Notes: generated by a model not told the origin, from the letters alone. DNA of 64,000 nt from Phytomonospora sp040655735 (GCF_040655735.1 NZ_JBFAKK010000008.1:62001-126000), one strand, 5' to 3'; shown: positions 31,850 to 41,337, counted from the first letter of the stretch. Program-made: numbers and translations.

Positions 31850-33082
31850 TCAGCCCTTCGACGCCTTGAGCGCGATGTCGGTCCGGTGCTGCGAGCCCGC
31901 CAGCCCGATCCCGCCGACCAGGGCGTAGGCCGCCTCGCGCGCCGAGGTCAGGTCCGCGCCGGTCGCGGTGCAGCACAGCACGCGCCCACCCGCCGACACC
32001 AGCGCGCCCGCCTCGTCGCGCGCGGTCCCGGCGTGCAGGACCCCGGGGACACCGTCGGCACCGGTGATGACCTTGCCCGTCACGGGCTTGTCGGGGTAGT
32101 TCTCCGACGCGACGACCACGGTCACCGCGTTTCCCTCGCGCCACTTCAGCGCCGGCACCGTCGCCAGTTCCCCGCGCGCGGCCGCCCACAGCAGCGCCCC
32201 CAGCGGCGACTCCAGCAAGGAGAGCACCACCTGGATCTCGGGGTCCCCGAAGCGGCAGTTGAACTCGATGACCCGCGGGCCCTCGGCGGTCAGCGCCAGG
32301 CCGCAGTACAAGACCCCCACGAACGGGTTGTCCCGGCAGGCCATCTCGGCGAGCGTCGGCTCGGCGACGGTCCGCATGATCGTGTCGACCAGGTCCTCAT
32401 CGGCCCACGGGAGGGGCGTGTAGGCGCCCATGCCCCCGGTGTTGGGGCCCTCGTCGTTGTCGCGGATGCGCTTGAAGTCCTGCGCGGGCAGCAGCGGAAC
32501 GGCCGTCGTGCCGTCGGTGATGACGAACAGGGAGACCTCCGGCCCGTCGAGGTACTCCTCGATCACGACCCGCTCGCAGGCGGCGGCGTGCGCCAGCGCC
32601 TCCTCGCGCGAAGAGGTGACCACGACGCCCTTGCCGGCGGCGAGGCCGTCGTCCTTGACGACGTAGGGCGGGCCGAACTCGTCGAGCGCGGCCGCGGCCT
32701 CCTCGGGAGTCGAGCAGCCGTGGGCGCGCGCGGTCGGCACACCGGCGTTCGACATGACCCGCTTGGCGAACTCCTTCGAGCCCTCCAGCGCGGCCGCCTC
32801 CTTCGACGGACCGAACACCGCGATGCCCTTGGCGCGCACGGCGTCGGCGGCACCCGCCACGAGCGGCGCCTCAGGGCCGACGACGACCAGGTCGGCGCCC
32901 ACCTCGACGGCGAGCGCGGCGATGGCGTCGTTGTCGGAGATGTCGACCGGCACGCACCGGGCGACCGCGGCGATCCCGGGGTTTCCCGGCGCGCAGATCA
33001 GTTCGGTCACGGACGGGTCGGCGGCGAGGGCGAGCGCGAGGGCGTGCTCCCGGCCCCCGGTGCCGATCAGGAGAGTACGCAC
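31850..33082 (-). CDS. purD: phosphoribosylamine-glycine ligase
   Basis: GAR synthetase, second step of de novo purine synthesis: ATP-dependent joining of glycine to 5-phosphoribosylamine. 410 aa, complete. N-terminal LLIGTGGREHALALAL, ATP-grasp core with PYVVKDDGLAAGKGVVV (about residues 143-160), RDNDEGPNTGGMGAYTP (about 210-225), metal-binding VIEFNCRFGDPEIQ (about 267-280). GTG start at 33082, preceded by TAACCT at a six-nt gap (leaderless). Divergent from purB, with 72 nt between the starts, so both share a regulatory region. Confidence 0.96.
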   Translation of the reverse strand: MRTLLIGTGGREHALALALAADPSVTELICAPGNPGIAAVARCVPVDISDNDAIAALAVEVGADLVVVGPEAPLVAGAADAVRAKGIAVFGPSKEAAALEGSKEFAKRVMSNAGVPTARAHGCSTPEEAAAALDEFGPPYVVKDDGLAAGKGVVVTSSREEALAHAAACERVVIEEYLDGPEVSLFVITDGTTAVPLLPAQDFKRIRDNDEGPNTGGMGAYTPLPWADEDLVDTIMRTVAEPTLAEMACRDNPFVGVLYCGLALTAEGPRVIEFNCRFGDPEIQVVLSLLESPLGALLWAAARGELATVPALKWREGNAVTVVVASENYPDKPVTGKVITGADGVPGVLHAGTARDEAGALVSAGGRVLCCTATGADLTSAREAAYALVGGIGLAGSQHRTDIALKASKG

Positions 33083-33154
33083 GCCATGAGGTTACGTGTC
33101 ACGTCCGCGACCGGCCCCACCAGCACTCCCCACGGGGGATGCGAGGATGACCGG

Positions 33155-34573
33155 GTGATCCCGAACGTGCTCGCCGCCCGCTACGCGTCCCCCGAGATGA
33201 TCTCCCTGTGGGACCCGGCCGCGAAGATCCGTGCCGAACGCCGACTGTGGCTCGCCGTGCTCAAGGCGCAGGCCGACCTGGGCGTCGACGTGCCCGAGGG
33301 CGTGGTCGAGGCCTACGAGTCCGTCCTCGACGACGTCGACCTCGACTCGATCGCCGAGCGCGAGCGCGTGACCAGGCATGACGTGAAGGCGCGCATCGAG
33401 GAGTTCAGCGCGCTCGCCGGGCACGAGCACATCCACAAGGGCATGACGAGCCGGGACCTGACCGAGAACGTCGAGCAGCTCCAGGTCCGCGACTCGCTGC
33501 GGCTGGTCCGCGACCGGATCGTGGCGACGTTGGCGCGGCTGGCGTCGCGGGCCGTCGAGTACACCGACCTGGCCATGGTCGGGCGCTCCCACAACGTCCC
33601 GGCGCAGGCGACGACGCTCGGGAAACGCTTCGCGTCGGCGGCCGAGGAACTGCTGATCGCCTACGAGCGCGTCAGCGACCTGCTCGGGCGCTACCCGCTG
33701 CGGGGCATCAAGGGCCCGGTCGGGACGAGCGCCGACCAGCTCGACCTCCTCGACGGCGACGCGGCGAGGCTGGCGCGGCTCGAAGAGCGGGTCGCCTCGC
33801 ACCTGGGTTTCACGCGTGTCTTCGACAGCGTCGGACAGGTGTACCCGCGCTCGCTCGACTTCGACGTCGTGTCGAGCCTGGTGCAGTCGGTGGCGGCGCC
33901 TTCGTCGCTGTCGCTGTCGATCCGGCTGATGGCCGGCGCGGAGCTGGCCACGGAGGGCTTCAAGGCCGGCCAGGTCGGCTCCTCGGCGATGCCGCACAAG
34001 ATGAACACGCGCTCGACGGAGCGGGTCAACGGGCTGGCGGTGATCGTGCGCGGGTACGCGTCGATGGTCGGCGAGCTGGCCGGCGACCAGTGGAACGAGG
34101 GCGACGTGTCGTGCTCGGTGGTCCGCCGGGTCGCGTTGCCCGACGCGTTCTTCGCCGCCGACGGGCTGTTCGGGACCTTCCTGACCGTGCTCGCCGAGTT
34201 CGGGGCGTTTCCCGCGGTGGTCGAGCGTGAGATCGAGCGGTACTTCCCCTTCCTGGCGACCACGAAGATCCTCCTGGCGGCGGTCCGCCGGGGTGTGGGC
34301 CGCGAGCAGGCGCACGAGATCATCAAGGACAGCGCGGTCGCGGCGGCCCTGGCCATGCGCGAGCAGGGCAGCGCGGACAACGACATGCTCGACCGGATCG
34401 CCGCCGACGGCCGCCTCGGCCTGTCGCGCGCCGACCTCGACGCGCTGATCGCCTCGCCGCTGGAGTTCACCGGCGCGGCAGGCGCGCAGGTGGCGGCGGT
34501 CGCCGCGCGCGTGGCGAAGGTCGTCGAGGAGCACCCGGCGGCCGCGGCGTACGTGCCGGGCGCGATCCTCTGA
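33155..34573 (+). CDS. purB: adenylosuccinate lyase
   Basis: Homotetrameric lyase that acts twice in purine synthesis, on SAICAR and on adenylosuccinate. 472 aa. The fumarase/aspartase superfamily signature GSSAMPHKMN is at about residues 273-282, with the catalytic Ser in it; the other conserved segments are TSRDLTENVEQ (about 99-109) and GRSHNVPAQATT (about 144-155). GTG at 33155 is taken as start since the frame upstream overlaps purD on the opposite strand; the ribosome site (GAGGATG) is modest. Divergent from purD, convergent with the proline-rich membrane protein (6 nt between stops). Confidence 0.96.
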   Translation: MIPNVLAARYASPEMISLWDPAAKIRAERRLWLAVLKAQADLGVDVPEGVVEAYESVLDDVDLDSIAERERVTRHDVKARIEEFSALAGHEHIHKGMTSRDLTENVEQLQVRDSLRLVRDRIVATLARLASRAVEYTDLAMVGRSHNVPAQATTLGKRFASAAEELLIAYERVSDLLGRYPLRGIKGPVGTSADQLDLLDGDAARLARLEERVASHLGFTRVFDSVGQVYPRSLDFDVVSSLVQSVAAPSSLSLSIRLMAGAELATEGFKAGQVGSSAMPHKMNTRSTERVNGLAVIVRGYASMVGELAGDQWNEGDVSCSVVRRVALPDAFFAADGLFGTFLTVLAEFGAFPAVVEREIERYFPFLATTKILLAAVRRGVGREQAHEIIKDSAVAAALAMREQGSADNDMLDRIAADGRLGLSRADLDALIASPLEFTGAAGAQVAAVAARVAKVVEEHPAAAAYVPGAIL

Positions 34574-34579
34574 CGCGGG

Positions 34580-35479
34580 TCAGGCCGCGAGCTTGGCGGC
34601 CACCTCGTTGATGGTGTCGATGACGACGACGCGCAGCACCTCGGCGCGGACACCGTCGCCGGCGCCGTTGACGATGAACTCGGCGGTGAGCAGCAGGTTC
34701 CCGTCGTGGACCTGGACGAGGACCTGGCGGGTCGCGGTGTCGGAGGCGTCGAAGGCGATCGCGGGGATGTCGAGGCCGTCGGTGGGCAGCGCGACGGGGT
34801 GGAGGTCGGCGTTGGTCGCGAAGTCCTGGGCGGCGCGCGCCTCATCCTCGAAGAACTGGGCCGACACGCGGAAGGTCCCGGTGGCGCCCTCGTCGCCGTA
34901 CTCGTCGACGTTCGTCAGGTTCAGCGTGCACTGGTGCGAGCGCGAGTCGCCGTAGTCGCGGGTCGTGTCGTTCCAGTTGTCGACCGACAGGACGTAGCCG
35001 ACGCGCAGCCTGTCGACCTCCTTGCACAGCCCTCCCCCGCCGGGTTCCTGGTGGGCCGCGCCGGGCGCGGTCGGCGGGACCTGGGCCTTGTAGCTCTGCG
35101 GGTAGGACGGCGAGCCGGCGGTCATGCCGTCGACGGTGTCGTCGCCGCCGAGGAACGCGTACCAGCCGCCGAAGGCGCCGAGCCCGCACAGCGCGAGTAC
35201 GGCGACCACGACGATGACGATCACCCCGGCGTTGCTCTTCTTCGCGGGGAGGGGACGCGGGGGTCCCGGCGGTGGGGGCGGGGGACCGTAACCGCCGGGG
35301 GCGGGGGGTGGGCTGTAACCGGCGGGCGGCGGCGCCGGGTGCTGCGGTGGCGGCGGGCCCAGCGTGTACTGCTGCGGCGGCCCGTTCTCCCCGAGCACCG
35401 GTGGTGGCGGGACCGCCGGGAAACTCAGCGGACGCAGCTCGCCGCTCGGGTTCGCCTGCTCGGGATGGGGGTGGGACAC
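34580..35479 (-). CDS. proline-rich membrane-anchored protein
   Basis: 299-aa protein typical of actinobacterial DUF-type surface sensors: about 85 residues of Pro/Gly-rich cytoplasmic sequence, a membrane span at about residues 85-108 (AGVIVIVVVAVLALCGLG), then an extracellular domain with two cysteines (GGLCKEVDRLR and SHQCTLNL) probably disulphide-linked. Extracellular part about 170 residues, sequence unassigned. GTG start with AAGGAGCGAG. Similar proteins carry DUF3558-like folds in related genomes, not shown here. Function unknown. Confidence 0.75.
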   Translation of the reverse strand: MSHPHPEQANPSGELRPLSFPAVPPPPVLGENGPPQQYTLGPPPPQHPAPPPAGYSPPPAPGGYGPPPPPPGPPRPLPAKKSNAGVIVIVVVAVLALCGLGAFGGWYAFLGGDDTVDGMTAGSPSYPQSYKAQVPPTAPGAAHQEPGGGGLCKEVDRLRVGYVLSVDNWNDTTRDYGDSRSHQCTLNLTNVDEYGDEGATGTFRVSAQFFEDEARAAQDFATNADLHPVALPTDGLDIPAIAFDASDTATRQVLVQVHDGNLLLTAEFIVNGAGDGVRAEVLRVVVIDTINEVAAKLAA

Positions 35480-35564
35480 ACTCGCTCCTTCGGCCGGGGT
35501 GGCTGAGGGACCAGTGTCAGGCGGGAGACCCGCGGAAATCTTGAGTCGACCTTGAGCGGGCGGG

Positions 35565-36749
35565 TCACGCGGCCTTCCCGCCGGTCAGGTCGGCGGCACC
35601 GAGCACCGGTTCGTGGGACTTCCCGACGAGGGCGGTGCTGAACATCCGGTTGATCCCCGGGATCGCCATCGCCTTGATCGCCATCCGCCGCGCGAACAGG
35701 CGCCCCCTGCTCGGCGGCAGGAACCACTCCGCGCCCTGACGGCCCCGGCGCTGCCGCTCGGTGACGACCGGCATCCACCGGCGCTCGAACTCCGTGAGCG
35801 CGCCGGCGACCGTCGGCTCGGCGCGCAGAGCGCCCGCCAGGAGGTGGGCGCCGGCGATGCCGAGCGAGGCGCCCTGACCGGCCAGGAGGGAGACCGCGTA
35901 GGCCGCGTCGCCGAGGACGACGACCCGGTCGCGGTGCCAGGACGGCATCTCGACCTGCGCGACGAGGTCGTAGTAGATCTCCTCGGCGGCGGGCAGCGCC
36001 GCCAGCGCCCTCGGCACGATCCAGCCCAGGTCACCGTAGGTTTCCCGCAGCGTCGGACGCGGGTCGGCGGGGATGTCGAGGGAGTCGGTGCGGTGCACCG
36101 TGAACACCGCGACGCGGCCGTCGCGCAGCCCGTAGAAGCCCATCTCGCGGTCGACGCTGTCGGTCAGCGCGAAACGCGGCCCGACGGTCTCGCGCACCTG
36201 CGGGTCGTCGAAGATGAAGGCGGCGGTGTGCAGGCCGAGCGGGCGGATGAAACCCGTGCCGAAGACCAGCTCGCGGGTCCGCGAGTGGATCCCGTCGGCG
36301 CCGACGAGCAGGTCGGCCTCGACGCGGGAGCCGTCGGTGAAGGTGGCGGTCACCCCGTCGGGACCGTTGTCGATCCCGGCGATCCCGAGCCCATAGCGCG
36401 GCTCGACGCCCGCCGTTTCCCGCAGCGCCAGCTCCAGGTCGGGGCGCATGATGCTGAGCAGGTCCCCGTCGATGCCCTCCTTGAAGCTCTCGTAGGCGAT
36501 GCCCGCGCGGCGGCGGCCCGCGCGGTCGAAGTAGGCGACCTCCTCGACGTTTCCCGCCAGCTCCGTCAGCCGGGGTTCGAGACCGGCCCGGCGAGCGGCC
36601 TCGTAGCCGGGCCCGAAGAAGTCGATCATGTAGCCCTGGGCGCGCGGACCGGGCGCCTTCTCCACGAGCGTGACGTCCCAGTCGAGTTCGCGCAGACGGG
36701 CGGCGGTGGCCAGACCGGTGATCCCGGCGCCGACGACGACGGCTTTCAT
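35565..36749 (-). CDS. FAD-dependent monooxygenase
   Basis: 394-aa flavoprotein of the PHBH/TetX type. Rossmann GAGITGLATAARL at about residues 7-19, substrate-side motif GADGIHSRTRELVFG (about 162-176) and the flavin-ribityl motif VLGDAAYAVSLLAGQGAS (about 283-300). The residue pattern fits aromatic hydroxylases or antibiotic-inactivating enzymes. Its ATG overlaps the stop of the TetR gene (ATGA), so both are one operon controlled by the regulator. No substrate can be named. A disordered C-terminus is absent. Confidence 0.85.
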   Translation of the reverse strand: MKAVVVGAGITGLATAARLRELDWDVTLVEKAPGPRAQGYMIDFFGPGYEAARRAGLEPRLTELAGNVEEVAYFDRAGRRRAGIAYESFKEGIDGDLLSIMRPDLELALRETAGVEPRYGLGIAGIDNGPDGVTATFTDGSRVEADLLVGADGIHSRTRELVFGTGFIRPLGLHTAAFIFDDPQVRETVGPRFALTDSVDREMGFYGLRDGRVAVFTVHRTDSLDIPADPRPTLRETYGDLGWIVPRALAALPAAEEIYYDLVAQVEMPSWHRDRVVVLGDAAYAVSLLAGQGASLGIAGAHLLAGALRAEPTVAGALTEFERRWMPVVTERQRRGRQGAEWFLPPSRGRLFARRMAIKAMAIPGINRMFSTALVGKSHEPVLGAADLTGGKAA

Positions 36750-37318
36750 GACGGGTTTCCTTCCCGTTCGGGGTGCAGGATCGCGCGCAGCACGGCCTTG
36801 GTCCCGACGAGGTCGAGGGCCGGGTCGAGCGCCTTGTGCAGGGCGAGCCCGTCGAGGGCGGCGGTGAGGACCGTCGCCGTCGGCGAGGGGGCGGGGTGAC
36901 CGTGCGAGGCGAGCCAGCCGGCCAGCGAGGAGTTGAACGCGGCGGTGAGCTCGCCGACGCGGCGGCGCAGGTCGGGGTCGCGGGTGGCGGCCAGGTAGGT
37001 CTCGCTGAACAGCAGGGAGATCGCGCCGGGTGCCTCGGCGATCGTGCCGACGAGAAGGTCGAGGCCGTCGTCGAGGGAGAGTTCGGCGGTGAGCGGCGCG
37101 GTGTCGGCGAACCGCGCGATGGCGCCGGTCGCGGCCTCGTTGAGCAGCGCCGGGAGGCTGGCGAAGTGGTAGTGGACGAGGCCGGGCCGCACGCCGGCGC
37201 GCTCGGCGAGGATGCGGGTGCTGACCGCGTTCCAGCCGAGTTCGGTGATCAGCTCCACCGCCGCGGCCAGCAGGCCGCGGCGGACCTCGCGGCCGCGTTC
37301 CGTCGCGATGCGTTCCAT
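36746..37318 (-). CDS. TetR/AcrR family regulator
   Basis: 190-aa repressor; N-terminal HTH with AAAVELITELGWNAVSTR and LAERAGVRPGLVHYHFASLPAL (about 14-58), and a C-terminal dimer domain. ATG at 37318 after GGAGGG. First gene of the operon with the flavin monooxygenase. A perfect 31-bp palindrome lies 13-43 nt upstream, where it would block transcription of both this operon and the divergent gene at 37494. Confidence 0.88.
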   Translation of the reverse strand: MERIATERGREVRRGLLAAAVELITELGWNAVSTRILAERAGVRPGLVHYHFASLPALLNEAATGAIARFADTAPLTAELSLDDGLDLLVGTIAEAPGAISLLFSETYLAATRDPDLRRRVGELTAAFNSSLAGWLASHGHPAPSPTATVLTAALDGLALHKALDPALDLVGTKAVLRAILHPEREGNPS

Positions 37319-37330
37319 GCGCCCTCCAGG

Positions 37331-37361
37331 TTTGGACGATCGCCCTGGGCGATCGTCCAAA
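37331..37361. promoter_or_regulatory. TetR operator, 31-bp palindrome
   Basis: Perfect inverted repeat with 14-bp arms: TTTGGACGATCGCC-CTG-GGCGATCGTCCAAA. It sits between the TetR-monooxygenase operon and the divergent carboxymuconolactone-decarboxylase-like gene. Confidence 0.75.
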
Positions 37362-37493
37362 ACTATACCCCGGTCGGAGTAGGAGGGCGCGAACTACTCC
37401 TGGGGGTGCACTGCCGAATGCCTCCCGCAGTCCGATGACGTGCGGTTTCTCCTGAAGGACCATCGAGGTCAGCCCAGAGAAATGGAGACCCTC

Positions 37494-38492
37494 ATGCCGC
37501 TCCTGCGCCACATCGAAGCGATCCCGCCCGCCCGCGCGACAGGCCTCCTCGCCGAGGTCTACCGGCAGATCGACGCCGAGTTCAGCAGCGCCGGGCCGGC
37601 CGTGCGGATGACCTCGCCCGCACCGGAGCTCATGGCCGCCGGGTGGGCGCTGATGCGCGAGGCCCAGCTCGTCGGCGAGGCTCCCGCCGTCACCAAGGCC
37701 ATCGTCGCGCTGGGGGTCTCCCTGTGCAACGGCGTCGACTACGACGTCGAGGGCTACCTGGCGATCCTGCGTGCCCTGGGTGCCGTCGAGACCGCCGAGG
37801 CGATAGCCGCCGGCGGGCTGCCATCCGACCCGGAGTTCGCCGAGCTGCTGTTCTGGGCGCGCTCGACCGGCGGCTTCAGCCCCGAGCCGGTTCCCGCCGA
37901 GCACGCCGTCGAATACCAGGGCACCGCCCTGTTCACCCACTACGTCAACCGGATGGTCGCCGCGTTCCTGCCCGCCGGGCTGCGCCCGGGCGGCATGCGC
38001 GCCGAGGACCCACCTGCCTTCGAGGGCGCGCCCGTCCTGCGCGAGCTGACCCGATCGCGCGAGCCGGGCACGTCCTTGGCGCTGATCTCGGGAAACCCGA
38101 CCCGGCAGGCGCCCGACTGGGCGGGGGACACCCCGATCGGGGCGGCCTTCGCGGGACTGTCGGCGACCGCCGCGCAGGGTTCGGCCTTCCTGAGCGCCGA
38201 GGGGCGCGATCGGGTCAGCGAGGTCATCGCCGTGCACAGAGGGCTGATCACACCCGGCTTCGACCTCGGTGCGGTGCTCGACGACCTCGATGACGGCGAC
38301 CGTGCCGCCGCCCGCGTGGCGATCCTCGCGGCCCTGGCGCCCCACCGCCTCCAAGACGCCGAGGTCGCGGCCTGGCGCGCGACGAACCCCGCCTTGAGCG
38401 ACCACTGCACGGTCTTCCTGGTGGCGTACGGCGCGATGGCGGCCGTCGACCACATCGCCGAGCGGGTGGGGGCGGGTGAGGCGGTGTCTTGA
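37494..38492 (+). CDS. AhpD/carboxymuconolactone decarboxylase-like protein
   Basis: 332-aa protein with two AhpD-like helical halves (about residues 1-165 and 170-330); the first contains VTKAIVALGVSLCNGVDYDVEGYLAIL. Only one Cys is present in the position of the usual C-x-x-C redox pair, so a classical peroxidase mechanism is unlikely. ATG at 37494 follows GGAGACC; ATG at 37482 and GTG at 37440 are in frame alternatives. Divergent from TetR-monooxygenase and probably under the same operator. Confidence 0.7.
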   Translation: MPLLRHIEAIPPARATGLLAEVYRQIDAEFSSAGPAVRMTSPAPELMAAGWALMREAQLVGEAPAVTKAIVALGVSLCNGVDYDVEGYLAILRALGAVETAEAIAAGGLPSDPEFAELLFWARSTGGFSPEPVPAEHAVEYQGTALFTHYVNRMVAAFLPAGLRPGGMRAEDPPAFEGAPVLRELTRSREPGTSLALISGNPTRQAPDWAGDTPIGAAFAGLSATAAQGSAFLSAEGRDRVSEVIAVHRGLITPGFDLGAVLDDLDDGDRAAARVAILAALAPHRLQDAEVAAWRATNPALSDHCTVFLVAYGAMAAVDHIAERVGAGEAVS

Positions 38493-38572
38493 TGTTCAGT
38501 TCGCAGAAGATCGGTAACGATATGGCCCCGGCCGGCCCCCGTTGGCATCCGCGGAGTCGGGTGGCGAGGAGT

Positions 38573-39451
38573 TCAGGGCGTGGGCGCGGCTGGTGGCGTG
38601 TTGCGAACCCCGGCTGCGGCTTGGGCCAGTGCGGCGAGGGCCGGTGAGTGGTGGCCTGCCGGCCATGCGAGCACGGTCGTGATCTCGGGGGCGTCGATGA
38701 CGGGCACCGCGACATGGTCGGGCCACTGCCAGGCGCGGCTGGAGGCAGGGATGACGAGCAGGGTCTTGCTGAGCGCGACGAGCTGAGCGAGTTGTGACTG
38801 GGTGTGCACCTCCGGCCCGGGACCGTCGGGGTAGGAGCCGTCGAGCCGGGGCCATCGGGCGATGGGAAGGTCCGGCACGTTACCGACGTCCGCGAGGGTG
38901 AGCTGGGGACGTGCGGCGAGCGGGTGTCCCGATGGGAGGAGTGCGACTTGGCCTTCGGTGCAGAGGTCTTCGGTATCGAACCCGGCCAGGTCGTCGACCG
39001 GCCGGTGCATGAGGGCGACATCTGCCCGACCGCTGCGCAGGAACCGTGCCTGCTCACCGACCTCGCACAGGACGACTTCGACCGGTGCTGTATCGGTGAC
39101 GGCTGCCGACGAGGCGAGGAGTTGTCGCAGCAGTTCGTGTGATGCGCCGGCTTTCGTCACCAGTACCAGTGGCCGCTGGAAATCCTCGGCCCGCCGGGTC
39201 CGGCGCGCGGCAGCGGCGACCGCATCGAGGGCTACCCGGGCTTCGCGCAGCAGGACACGGCCGGCGCCGGTGAGGGCCACCCCTCGTCGGTCCCGGTCAA
39301 GGAGCTGGACGCCGAGCCGGCGTTCCAGCTGCCGGATGGCGCGTGACAGCGGCGGCTGTGAGATCTGGAGCCGCTGGGCCGCACGCCCGAAGTGCAGCTC
39401 CTCGGCGACCGCGACGAAGTACCGCAGCTCACGGGTTTCCAGGTCGTCCAT
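38573..39451 (-). CDS. LysR family regulator
   Basis: 292-aa LysR-type regulator: N-terminal winged HTH (LRYFVAVAEELHFGRAAQRL, SQPPLSRAIRQLERRLG at about 8-48), and a C-terminal substrate domain of about 200 residues. ATG at 39451 taken in preference to the GTG two codons upstream. Divergent from the SDR gene at 39538; a perfect palindrome with T-N11-A between them is the expected binding site. It likely controls the SDR gene. Confidence 0.9.
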   Translation of the reverse strand: MDDLETRELRYFVAVAEELHFGRAAQRLQISQPPLSRAIRQLERRLGVQLLDRDRRGVALTGAGRVLLREARVALDAVAAAARRTRRAEDFQRPLVLVTKAGASHELLRQLLASSAAVTDTAPVEVVLCEVGEQARFLRSGRADVALMHRPVDDLAGFDTEDLCTEGQVALLPSGHPLAARPQLTLADVGNVPDLPIARWPRLDGSYPDGPGPEVHTQSQLAQLVALSKTLLVIPASSRAWQWPDHVAVPVIDAPEITTVLAWPAGHHSPALAALAQAAAGVRNTPPAAPTP

Positions 39452-39470
39452 GCGCACACCTATCCACCCT

Positions 39471-39491
39471 GTGATACCCGTCGGGTATCAC
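39471..39491. promoter_or_regulatory. LysR operator
   Basis: GTGATACCC-GTC-GGGTATCAC, a perfect 9-bp inverted repeat that contains the T-N11-A core used by LysR regulators. Placed 20 nt upstream of the LysR gene and 47 nt before the SDR gene. Confidence 0.7.
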
Positions 39492-39537
39492 AGCCTACTT
39501 GATCGATATTGGACGAAACGGATGCCGCGCGCTGAGT

Positions 39538-40263
39538 ATGGGCAGCGTGAACAACACCAGGACCGCGCTTGTCACCGGCGCGAACAAGGGAATCGGCTTC
39601 GCCATCGCTCAGGGTCTGGGATCCCTCGGCTTCACCGTCGCCGTGGGGGCGCGTGACGATGTCCGCCGCGAGGAGGCCGTGCAGCGGTTGCACGCCGCAG
39701 GCGTGGACGCGTTCGGAGTCGCCCTCGACGTCACCTCCGACGCGAGTGTCGCCGCAGCGGCGGCGAGCATCGAGAAGGAAGCCGGGCGACTCGACGTCCT
39801 CGTCAACAACGCGGGAATCTCCGGCCGGTTCGCCGACGGGGCGCAGGACCCCACGACCCTCGACCTCGACGTCCTGCGCACGGTTCTGGAAACGAACGTC
39901 TTCGGGGTGGTCCGGGTGACGAACGCGATGCTCCCGCTGCTCAGCCGTGCCGCCTCACCCCGGATCGTCAACATGTCCAGCAACATGGGCTCGCTGACGC
40001 TGCGGACCGGTCCGGTCATGGCCGCCTACGCACCCTCCAAGTCGATGCTCAACAGCGTCACAGCCCAGTACGCCCGCCGATTCGCTGACACGAACATCAT
40101 CGTGAACGTGGCATGCCCCGGGTACGTCGCCACCGACTTCACCGGATTCGCCGGGGAGCGAACACCCGAGCAGGGCGCCGCGATCGCCCTTCGTCTGGCC
40201 ACCCTGCCCGACGACGGCCCCCGAGGCGGCTTCTTCGACGACAAGGGAGCCGTCGCCTGGTAA
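39538..40263 (+). CDS. short-chain dehydrogenase/reductase
   Basis: 241-aa NAD(P)-dependent oxidoreductase of the carbonyl-reductase-like SDR branch. Cofactor motif TGANKGIG (about 11-18), NNAG (about 87-90), catalytic Ser in NMSSNMGS (about 141-148) and Y-x-x-x-K as YAPSKSML (about 163-170). ATG at 39538 taken; GTG at 39547 possible. Controlled most likely by the LysR gene upstream. Substrate unknown. Confidence 0.87.
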   Translation: MGSVNNTRTALVTGANKGIGFAIAQGLGSLGFTVAVGARDDVRREEAVQRLHAAGVDAFGVALDVTSDASVAAAAASIEKEAGRLDVLVNNAGISGRFADGAQDPTTLDLDVLRTVLETNVFGVVRVTNAMLPLLSRAASPRIVNMSSNMGSLTLRTGPVMAAYAPSKSMLNSVTAQYARRFADTNIIVNVACPGYVATDFTGFAGERTPEQGAAIALRLATLPDDGPRGGFFDDKGAVAW

Positions 40264-40524
40264 CTCGCGCGCGAGAGCGCCGCGGTGCCAGCGGACGCGC
40301 CACGCCCTCGCCAGGAACCGGGGTGCACTCCACACCACACCGCCGCGACGCGTACCCCGGCCGGCTTCCTGCCCACAACCACCACCGGAGACACACCGCC
40401 CCAGGCCGTGTCCGGGTGATCACTGCGGGGCTGCGGCGGACTCGCACCCACAAGATCACCAGGACACGCCCTAGAGGGGCTGCCACCCCGCCGGACGCGT
40501 CCCTGACCTCTCGGGTCAGTACAC

Positions 40525-41337
40525 CTAGCCCTCCTCGGGCCGCAGCACGGCGACCGGGCACGCGGCGTGCTGCACCGCCGCCTGGCTCACCGAACCGAGC
40601 AGCAGGCCTTTGAAGCCGCCGCGCCCGCGCGAGCCGACGACCAGCAGCGACGCCTCCTCCGAGGCGGCGAGCAGCGCCTTGGCGGGCTCGCCGTCGACGA
40701 AGCGGATGTCGAGGGAGACCTCGGGGTACCGGCCGGCGAACCCGCCGAGGGACTCGGCGAGCAGGTGCCGCTCGTAGTCGCTGACCTCGCCGCCGAATCC
40801 GTGCACCGCCACCAGCGGTGCCTTGCGGACCTCGGCCTCGGCGAAGGCGAAACCGACCGCCGCCTCCGAGGGGGCCGATCCGTCGACGCCGACGAACACC
40901 GGGCCGTCGGGCGAGGGCGCGTCACGCACGATCACGACCGGGCAGGGCGCGTACGAGGCGGCCTGCGAGCCGACCGAGCCGAGCAGCAGCCGCCCGAACC
41001 CGCCGAGCCCGCGCGACCCGACCACGAGCATTCCCGCGGTGCGCGCGGCGTCGAGGAGGACCGCGCCCGCCGCGCCGGTGACCACGGCTGTGGTGACGAT
41101 CACTCCCGGGGCCGTGGAGGCCGCCGAGCCGGCCGCCTCGCTCAGCCATTTCTCGGCCTGCTCGCGCAGTCCCGCGGTCCCCGTGGGCACCCGCATGAGC
41201 GGCCAGATGAAGGCGTGCACGATGCGCAGTTCCCGCTCGTGCCAGGCGGCCTCGCGGGCGGCGAAGTCGACCGCGAGCTGCGAGCACTCCGATCCGTCGA
41301 CGCCGACCACCACCGGGCCCCCACGACTCAGTGACAT
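40525..41337 (-). CDS. universal stress protein, two UspA domains
   Basis: 270-aa tandem UspA protein, the arrangement common in actinobacteria. Each half has an ATP-binding motif G-x2-G-x9-G-S: GSRGLGG...GSV (about 150-168) and GSRGRGG...GSV (about 245-262); the N-termini of both halves carry VVGVDGS and FVGVDGS. Cytosolic, usually responds to hypoxia, stress or stationary phase. ATG at 41337 following GGGGGGCGGT. It stands alone and divergent from purS. Confidence 0.92.
   Translation of the reverse strand: MSLSRGGPVVVGVDGSECSQLAVDFAAREAAWHERELRIVHAFIWPLMRVPTGTAGLREQAEKWLSEAAGSAASTAPGVIVTTAVVTGAAGAVLLDAARTAGMLVVGSRGLGGFGRLLLGSVGSQAASYAPCPVVIVRDAPSPDGPVFVGVDGSAPSEAAVGFAFAEAEVRKAPLVAVHGFGGEVSDYERHLLAESLGGFAGRYPEVSLDIRFVDGEPAKALLAASEEASLLVVGSRGRGGFKGLLLGSVSQAAVQHAACPVAVLRPEEG

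Noticed and set aside
31711..31869. Open frame ending YDPAVAAVFVTAAAIAAAVS then RRRDR, like a membrane anchor
   Set aside because: No start codon in a suitable place, begins right after a stop and overlaps purD on the other strand; possible gene remnant only.
35565..38453. Single 962-codon minus-strand frame spanning monooxygenase and neighbours
   Set aside because: Composite of the monooxygenase gene and antisense of the AhpD-like gene; TetR and operator lie inside it.
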